A program made the translations under genes and the position numbers. The notes beneath the pieces are model-generated. The model was given only the letters and a program-made list of their open reading frames with translations, searched no databases and was not told where the DNA came from. A stretch of 64,000 nt of DNA from Phoronis australis. Its lineage: Eukaryota; Phoronida; Phoronidae. Positions 56,001 through 64,000 of the stretch are shown in pieces. The stretch covers positions 660,010-724,009 of the forward strand of contig NMRA01000105.1 in NCBI GenBank assembly GCA_002633005.1, given 5' to 3'. How positions within the stretch are numbered: position 1 is the first letter of the stretch; every line of letters starts with the position of its first letter.

Positions 56001-58330
56001 ATGGGGTCTAGCCAAGTCTGACTATTGCCTGACAAATTGCACTCACAACAAAAAAGCAACACAACAAAAAAAATATATATACAAGCAAAGTGATGTGTCG
56101 ACTAAAGATAGAATGCGAACACTGTGCCAATATTCCCGTTAAAATTCAACACAAATCCATGAAAGTTGTTACATCTGAAAACTGCCAACCAGCCTCAACA
56201 GTAGTTAGATATATACAGACACCAATTGAGGATGTAAGTACACAGAATATATGTAAACCAGAGACACTCATGAAAAACGATAGTGTGCTGAATGTGCTTT
56301 GCTTACATGATGATATGTCCCGAAGAGTTGGGTGATCTTGCGTTTTCACGTGACTGATTCTTGTATCAATGGAACGCAAACCGAGCAAGGCTTTGCTGAA
56401 ACTGATTGATACACTCAAGCCTAAGCTATTGAGTACTTTCTTGAGAGCTAAAATTCTGATGAATTCGGTGCTCACAAATACAGGCCTGGGGCACTATCAA
56501 GAAATTCTCTGTCCTAACTTTTAGAGAAGCCCCTGTCGTATAATTTAGAGGTGGGTGTTAAGATGACCAGGTGATTTAACAATGAGCATTTGGAACTTTC
56601 GAGGAGAGTGCAAGCCAACCACTGGCATTAACTCAAATACCTATGACTATATGACGAAGGAACACTGCTCTCATGAAGATAGCTCCCGTTTTTTATTTTG
56701 TACAATTTTTAAACAACTGAGGTGAATGTAATCTATAAAAAATTCAAACCCGAGAAGGGAAAATTATGTGAACAATCGTTTAAACCAGCGTAAAATCAAA
56801 TACTTCATATACTCCACATTTTCTTCGAGGCAACCAATGAAAATGTACCAGACTACACAACAACCAATGGAAATGTGCCAAACTACACAATGCGTGATGC
56901 GTGTGAATTTCCAAAATCATAGTAAGAGTTTAACTTGTACACAATTATGATAAGTACTTAAAGTATTACTTACATGGAACAGGTGAGGATGAATACGCCT
57001 CTGCTAAGGGATCTAATATGAATGAATTACACACCCAATTGTAAGGATCAATAAACTTAACACCTGTAATTACAAACCGCTTCGACACAGGTACCATTAT
57101 TGATTCATGCAGGCCCAATTAAATACAATGTCAAGAAAACAACTATTGAAGAACGTCATAATATTGATATGTTATGTCATCTGTCGTTTTAATCTCATTT
57201 TTATAGAACAAAAACATAGAAATGTGGGAACTGGGAATCAGTAACAATGAAAGCGACACAAACCGTTTACTGACTTTCAGCTAGTCAACTATCGGGGAAA
57301 GCAACATTGACGCAGGAAATTCATACTCAATACAAAAATTTCCGACTGCGAAATTTGAAAATTAGCATTTACCATAGAAATTATTTTGATCAGCTTAAGC
57401 AGCTATTAACCTACAACTAGTCACCGTCTCAAAAATTCTAAACATCAAAGCTGCATTTCGTCGTTTCCCTGGCTAAAAATTAAACACAAATTAGGGTTTT
57501 ACTCTAATAAACTTGATTTCAAAATATTCCTTACAGTCATAAGATTCTATTTAAGTTACCAACAATAACATTGAAACTATAAGCACTTTAAAGAAAGCTT
57601 CAGTATATGGGGTTCTTTTACCCTAAAAGTTTAAATTTGGCATGTCGTATGTACGCGTAGCCTGCAACTTGAGTTGACAACTCATTCGGCAACAATATGA
57701 GATCGGATACTTTGGTAATGCTTTTAAACTTCAAAATACTGAGGTTACGAGTTCAACATTGACAGCTGATCAGCGGTGAATACGCTCCTTTAAGTAATCC
57801 ATCACTGTAATGTTCGCTATCTTGTATTGTATTATTTGTACTGAAGAGTTTCAACGCTAAAACCATAGTAGGCAAAATGGACAAATATCAATGCTGGGTG
57901 TGTAATAAGAATTGTAAAAAATATTTCATCATAGTCATGACACGTGTTTTGACAAATAATACAACATATTACTTTATCCTTGTTCATCAACTTGGGAGTG
58001 TCTGACATTTTGAAAAGATGAGTCATGTAATGCATTTTGCTACCTTGTCAAAGAGGAGAGTTTAATACAGGACAAGCGTACTTCACTATGGAACCACATG
58101 AGACCATTTTCATTATGGAAAGTGCTCCATATCAAAATTTAATTTTTTGTGACGCAAGGATATATAGCTGCTTCAAGCAAATAACCTTTAGCAGGCCTCA
58201 CAAAATTTTGATATACCAGCTTCTATATCCCAATGCAAAGTATCATAACTCGCACAATTACCCCTTTATGTACCTTTGAGATAAAAATGCATGAACCAGG
58301 AATTGTAAAACATCACAAAATGGTAACTCT
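56001..58330. other. No gene recognised
   Basis: Includes short direct repeats CAACCAATGAAAATGTACCA and CAACCAATGGAAATGTGCCA (56830-56884). There is no supported exon. The open frame pair at 56090-56475 on both strands lacks domain content. Confidence 0.35.
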
Positions 58331-58334
58331 ACAT

Positions 58335-58450
58335 TCACACCACACAAAAATAAATTGTCACAATTGTCATTTTTCTATTTTTCAAAGGCTGGTTACTTTG
58401 CTTCAAATAAAAGAAACCTCCAAACGTCGTTTTATCAAATCCACAAACTG
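58335..58450 (+). repeat. Short dispersed repeat (also at 63255-63340)
   Basis: ATTTTTCTATTTTTCAAAGG, CTGGTTACT here matches TTATTTTTCTACTTTTCAAA, GGCTGGTTACT at 63280-63312, with weaker similarity upstream (CACACAAAAA). The element type is unknown. Confidence 0.45.
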
Positions 58451-59321
58451 ACCATAGATAATAGTCTAAAATTACCTTAATCTATATTTTTGCAAGCAAT
58501 TTGAGAAAATAAAATTTCACTTGTCTGCACGTATACTAAGTAACCCATTTTCTGCGTCATTTCCCAATCCAGTGTAGATCACTCCTTTACATGTGTATAG
58601 CCTATTAATACCATTACTGTAATTGCTTTGATGAGACCAGTTGAAAGACCTAAAAAGGTAATTAAGCTAATTGTGAAAATGCTACGGTACATAAATAACC
58701 AATAATTCTTTCCAGGGCAGATAGGGTATAATGGAACAATGCAGGGCAATTAGACAAGAAACCAAGGCTAATTGTTACCAAAACGCAACACAAGCTGATG
58801 GAATTGTTTCAGCAATTTGGCCGCAGCTGTAACTAAGAGCTGCTCCTTCTGTAAGTTACACAAAATTACAGTACATTGCCAATCTTTATAAAGCCCTTCT
58901 ATGTGTCATTAAGCAGTTTTTTCACTGTCCACTGCCAACTCATACAACATATTTTCGAAAACCTCTATGACTGAAAAATCCAAATCCATTGCCTTCAAAA
59001 CAGTCAGGTCAAGGTTTTTAATCATGTGATCATTTTGCGGTAAATTGTTACTTTTAGTATAAACACGAACTTCTGGAATCCTTAAACTGTTTGCAACTTC
59101 ATGAGTGAACAAAATACACTCAGTCACTATGCAAAGATGTGTGAACAAAATACTCTACTGTGCCGGAAACCACATCTCCCTAACAATCAAATAATGGAGA
59201 TGTTAGACATTAAAGTCCGTTGCTAAACGACATTTGATTGCCAATATACGCGTTGTCAGAAGAAAATAAAAAATTTGAAAAAAGTTCACGCAAATCAAAC
59301 AAAGCACTGAAGAGAAATCTA
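58451..59321. other. No gene recognised
   Basis: The minus-strand open frame at 58909-59148 (79 codons) is neither bounded by good splice sites nor similar to a known domain. No repeat was matched. Confidence 0.35.
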
Positions 59322-59742
59322 TAGTGCTGTTTACAGTTACAAAGTTGACACGGATCAGCTGACACGGAACGAGTTGTTCCAGTGTGTAAACGGACTGACA
59401 AGGAGCAAATTGACACCGCGCTGACAAATTTTTGCCACCCGTTTGTGAGGTAGAGCAATTTGCGCCAGAACATCTTGTGTCGTGTCAATTATGTGTCTAA
59501 ACGCGAAACTGGGGCAAGGCGGAAAGGATCATCTCTACTGTGCTTGCCTAATGACAGGTTCTTTGTCTCTGCAACTCTTGTCATTTGTAAACCTGCACAT
59601 GTGCAATCCAGTCTCTCTAGCCTGCAATTTCCGTCTTGCCACAGTTAGTGAGTTGTGTGTGTAAACAGCCGCTTGACACTGGTCAATTTGCTCCATGTCA
59701 GTTGCGCCGGAACCAAAAGTTGATGTCTAAACGGGACTAATG
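59322..59742. repeat. Repeat family G, copy 2, with inverted ends
   Basis: The left end AGTGCTGTTTACAGTTACAA (59322) and the complement of the right end, AGTCCCGTTTAGACATCAAC, are loose inverted repeats. Both are followed by CTGACAYGGA-type and GGAGCAAATTGAC text (59400 and the complement at about 59690). The middle (GGGGCAAGGCGGAAAGGATC, ATCTCTACTGTGCTTGCC) matches 16800-16850. It is a MITE-like element with no coding capacity. Confidence 0.55.
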
Positions 59743-60740
59743 TAAAAATTGTAGACAGTATGAAAACTTAAATGTCTTGAGTCATTGGTATCGTTTTTTA
59801 CTCCTAATGTGCCTACCTTTTTCTTAAATTTTACTAAAGACATGGTAACATGACCAAATCAATGACAGATTGGTAAAAATAACTATTAAATTATACAGGC
59901 TTTCTGCTTACAGAAAATGTGTACTATTACCAAGCTAAAATCTTTAGTTTTGAAGACATTTGGCTAAATCCCAGGCTTACATAACCTTAACACATTGTGG
60001 ATCACAGCTCTCACGGAATCGATAATTATCAAATGAAAAAAATATGGAGGAAGAACATAATAATGGCATGACTATCAGAATTTTGGTGTGAAATGCAACT
60101 CAACACCACTTAATCATAACGTCATAATTACACGCTACTAAGGACACTTTTGGTAAATAACTTGAATTTACCACCAACTTCCTGATACCCATCATGTACA
60201 ACAAAACATGATTACAACACCATCTCTGATAATCCAAAACACCTTAAGACCATAATTGTATTAATCATAGAAAAGAAAAACTGCAGGCGGTTCTATGCCT
60301 GAACTACACCATAAGCTATATAGGTCGGGTTCATTTCACAAACCACCTATTTCACAAACCACCAATTTGAATGAGAAATCTCTCAGTCATCAGATTCTTA
60401 TTGAGAAAGGTTACGGAATTCTATAGGCCACATTTTGCTGCTACTGATGTCTGGCATTAGCATTAAGTACAAATGACATCCACAACCACCAATGCTTTCC
60501 TTTGTCTGGTCATCTCACATAACTAAGGCCCGAAGCTCATTTTTTCTTTAAAATGAAAGATGGGCCTCATTGTACACAGTCACTTTCACATGCCATTTTC
60601 TGCCATGTCTTACAGACAGCTACTGAGCGATCTATTTAAATTTTTGAAACATGAGGCTGGTTGTTTACTACATATGATGCCCTCTTCCAACTTCACATTA
60701 ACAAAGAATCTGCTTGAGCTCAACTGTCATGACAGGAAAT
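59743..60740. other. No gene; 15-base tandem pair
   Basis: ATTTCACAAACCACC occurs twice in tandem at 60334-60364. Nothing else is assignable. Confidence 0.4.
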
Positions 60741-60744
60741 TCTA

Positions 60745-61013
60745 GCTCATTTCCTGGTTCCTGGTATACCGGTTGTTAGTGCTATGTCATTTTATTTTCT
60801 CAAGTACATTATAACGGTCTTTTGTCCCTTCCCTTGTTCATATTTTACTGATGTTTACTGATTTTTCTGTTTCTTTTCATTTGTTTCTTTATGTAATGGA
60901 AATCTTGTTAGGCATCTAAAACCTTTAGAAGCTCATCCTAGGAAACCACTGCAATGTCTTAAATGTCTTAATATGAATAAAAGCGCTACTCTCCCTCTCA
61001 CTCTCCTTCCCCA
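60745..61013 (+). repeat. Dispersed repeat with CT-rich tail, copy 2
   Basis: Parallels 55784-56000: GGTTCCTGGTATACCGGTTG, CATTTTATTTTCTCAAGTAC, TTACTGATTTTTCTGTTTC and CCTTTAGAAGC. It then ends in a CTCTCCCTCTCACTCTCC tract (60990-61010) that runs into the single ambiguous base. Confidence 0.55.
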
Positions 61014-61014
61014 N
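61014..61014. other. Ambiguous base (n)
   Basis: The only undetermined base in the window, inside the CT-rich tail. It is a likely sequencing problem at simple sequence. Confidence 0.99.
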
Positions 61015-61019
61015 TCACC

Positions 61020-64000
61020 GTCTCTCTCTGGGTGTTGTTTCTGGCAACGGAAGTGATTCCTATCATGGTAAGAACATTTTTGAGACCAATTTTCTTCAAA
61101 TAAATGACTGGCTATTGTCTTTGTTTTTTCTGACCACTAAACATGAACAAATGCATCTTCAAATAAAAACAGTAAAACACACACAAGTCACTTTAATTGT
61201 GTAAAGTATAGAAGTGTGAGTAAAATCAACACAAAGGTATGATTTGACTGGTAAGGTATCATTGCATGTATCTTTGAAAAAATAAAATGCTTCAAGTTTA
61301 AAATATGCCTTATAATGAACTAAAGTAGTTCTACATTAATTACCCCAAATGAGAATCGATTACTGCCATGTTAATTCCGAACCAGAACAAAAGTGTTGCA
61401 GACACTGTAAAGACGTCTCTAATTAACAGTGCCAAGAAGTAAAGCCAGATAATGAATTGCCAATAATGATCAACAATCGACAGCAAATGACGATTTCCCA
61501 AAGATCCCACAGCACTTACATACAATCAATAGGGAAGCAGACGATGAGGAAGTAAGCATGTGCCGAAAGTATCCAAGAAGTGTAAGACCGCATCAAAGAC
61601 TTCTTTGAACCAACCTTTGTTATTCTTGATGATTCTTTCACTTCTGATGATCCAAAAACTATCAAGGTTCAAAAGATAACCCGATTTAATCACTCGAATA
61701 TCCACAAATCAATTGCTACTGGAACTTGACTTTTTGCATCATCTTGCATCACCGTGATAAAAAAGAACAACTAACGAAGGTAATTACAATGGTAAGAAAC
61801 TGAAGAAGACACGAACATTGAGAGCATGATGCTTCATTGTTATCAAACCATCACATCATTAGTTAAATCTGTCCTCTTCACAATCAAATGGAGTCACTTT
61901 TTGTTGCAGAAATATTTCACTTTTGTTAATAAAAAAATTCTGGTTGGACCACAAATAAACATGTTATGAGTCACACAACCTTTTTAGGGGAGGAATCAAA
62001 ATTGATTTCAATCGAGGCCTCATTGTCAGGCAACTGCATAGTATTAACTGCCTCGACCCAATACATTGGTCAAAAAGCATTTGGTCAATGTAGCTGACTC
62101 CGCATGCTATGTCAAATTAGGTTTGACATACAGCAGTGAAAACAAAAGTTCCTTGACTTGGCTTTCTCTTTATGGATCATTCAGGAACAGGGCACATGAT
62201 TTCTAATATATTTGTAACACTGTGGAATGTGAGTACAGTAATCACAATGCCCGTAATATGAAGGACGGGGGTACTAGCTTCTAAAACATGGCGAATCCAA
62301 CTTCAGTGAGGCAAAAGGGAATAACATGAATAACATTCTGACGGTTTCATTTATTATAATCATTATTATCATTATTTCAATTATTTGTACTTTATAGTTA
62401 ATTTAGTCTAGGACAAATATGCATGTACTTTCACAATACGCCCTCGCCAAGACAGATCTGATTTACAAACTTAAACCCTGAGAATTTACATGAGAAAAAC
62501 TGGCAGTGAGCTTGAAGCACACAAGGGAAAAGGTCTAACGCAGTTTTGAATTCCACACACAGAAACTAAGTTTTGCATGTGACTACTTTTTTCACAGCCT
62601 CCAACTCCACTATTTGAGCAGCTCCACCTGTTATGCTAGCAGTGAACTAGAAAGAAAGGGGATGTCCAACATTGTTTTGGTATTTTAAAATTTGGGCAAG
62701 AAACAACTAGAGCAAAGAACAAAGCATTATTTCTCATGTACGTGAAGGACATGGAATCTAGTCAACTCTAAACTACTTCTTGTTGATGTTTCTGCCTTCA
62801 AGCATGTATTAGCTACTGAACAAGACTCTTATGCATGAACTCAATGGTCTATGCAATTGGTTCACCAATAACAAGTTAACACTACATGTTTGTAAATCGC
62901 AATAAATTACAGAGTTTAGTGTAATGCAGTTGTATAACACTGTTATCATTTCACACTCACCAGAGTTATATTAGCTTCCAAATGGATAATAAGGTCACAT
63001 TTTAGGAGACAGTCAAGTCCATTGTTAAAATCATGGTTGCTTGAAATTTATGCACAGGCATAGATTGCCTAGATCTTAGATCACAATAACACTGCATATA
63101 TAATTTATCAATTATTCCATTGTTTGATTAGGCTAGTTTAAGTTGGTTTTCTAGCTTAAACGAGTGTCCCTGTTAAAAAATCAAGGGCCCGGGGTCGAAT
63201 CTTTGTACTCCAAAATATTTCTGACATTTTCTGTAGTACAGTAATTTTCAAGATATTTCACACAAAAAATATTGGCAAATTTATTTTTCTACTTTTCAAA
63301 GGCTGGTTACTCCAATGAAAATAACGGTAATTTACCAAGTACAAAACACTTTTAGAATTTTTGTGGAAATATTTTACATAATAGAATTTCACGTCTCCCA
63401 TACAGTGTGCAAAAAGTGAAGAATTATAATAAACTTTTCGCAAAACTTGAACAAAAATAATGGCCAAAATTGTAATTTTTTCCCAACACTCATTGTATTG
63501 TCAGAAATGTTCAAAATTTTGTGTTTGCTGATGACAGCTGTACTATTAAAAAATTCAAATAATGAAGTAAAAATGTCTTCTTGTTCATTCTCGTAGAAAA
63601 TTTTGATGAAATAAAGTTTCAGTGTCACACCATATTGCTTTAAGAAACTTTACCCTACCAAAATCAATGTCATGATGGGTGACAGAGACATTAGTCCAAA
63701 AGCTGAGCTGTTGTAATTATGCCCTTTGGGACCTTCTATGCATTGGCCAAGTAGGCAGAGCATAAAGTCATCTATGAAATTAATTGTGCAGTTTGCAATG
63801 AATTTTAAGATAATGTGACTGTCCGCTGAACCATGGCAAATGTCAATATTCTACAACATATTGTCTGGAGGTAGCTTTAAAGCTACCGAACTTGAACATG
63901 CAAAAGAGCTGAATTTAGTGCAATATGTCTCTTACAGAAAATTTGAAATTAATGCTACCATTACAGCATCCTCATTGATGAGAGTTTACTACAACGGAAA
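61020..64000. other. No gene; small palindrome near the end
   Basis: About 3 kb without a supported exon. GGTAGCTTTAAAGCTACC (63870-63887) is a perfect 18-bp palindrome. GGGTCGAATC near 63191 is B-box-like, but a convincing A box is missing. The repeat at 63255-63340 matches 58335-58450. Confidence 0.4.

Noticed and set aside
63130-63205. Possible tRNA-like sequence with GGGTCGAATC
   Set aside because: The A box is poor, the spacing is long and no cloverleaf can be drawn.

Overview
This is an AT-rich, repeat-dense, intron- and transposon-rich stretch of nuclear DNA from a multicellular animal. I think an aquatic invertebrate is most likely. The basis is a metazoan-style rhodopsin-class receptor gene, GT-AG splice signals, a non-LTR retrotransposon with a YADD reverse transcriptase, hAT-type and Penelope-like relics, tRNA-derived SINEs and many short inverted-repeat elements. 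Nothing looks bacterial: there are no operons, Shine-Dalgarno sites or CRISPR arrays. I cannot fix the phylum from sequence alone. One ambiguous base (61014) shows the window comes from an assembly.

Only one intact host gene is convincing. It is a single-coding-exon, divergent seven-transmembrane receptor on the minus strand (25687-27969), with a 5' leader that carries a small upstream ORF and a likely splice acceptor. Its transmembrane core is about 300 residues and its cytoplasmic tail about 450. The tail is rich in basic/serine motifs and ends in a class I PDZ ligand. The usual DRY, CWxP and NPxxY switches are altered.

The rest is mostly transposable-element debris. (1) Family A (7605-8790, 14795-16456, 22230-23850, and older fragments at 24140-24460 and 45930-46290) is modular. 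Each module carries a copy of CCACTAGGNGGC, which matches the vertebrate CTCF core consensus, and the 3' end carries a GACA/GACG-rich tail and a 30-bp palindrome. (2) A family of TIR elements with apparent TA target duplications and ends like CYGTAWWYRTTCGG occurs at 29645-31332, 35031-37947 and 45504-46838. A partial copy (5180-6194) is homologous to the left third of the second. (3) Coding relics are a 5'-truncated LINE (12397-13562, minus), a GIY-YIG fragment of a Penelope-like element (10233-10495, minus) and a hAT transposase relic in which a 238-bp intron joins two exons in frame (19382-20032, plus). (4) Non-autonomous elements include SINEs (44268-44342, 51181-51375, 52925-53105), a MITE (53470-53910) and several paired inverted or direct copies. 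(5) Unusual secondary-structure DNA includes a 99-bp-arm near-perfect palindrome (34371-34573) and a nested hairpin (49192-49260).

The genes do not form a pathway. The receptor sits between a block of family A copies on its 3' side and nested DNA transposons on its 5' side. All homology statements are by eye; percentages and database matches were not computed.
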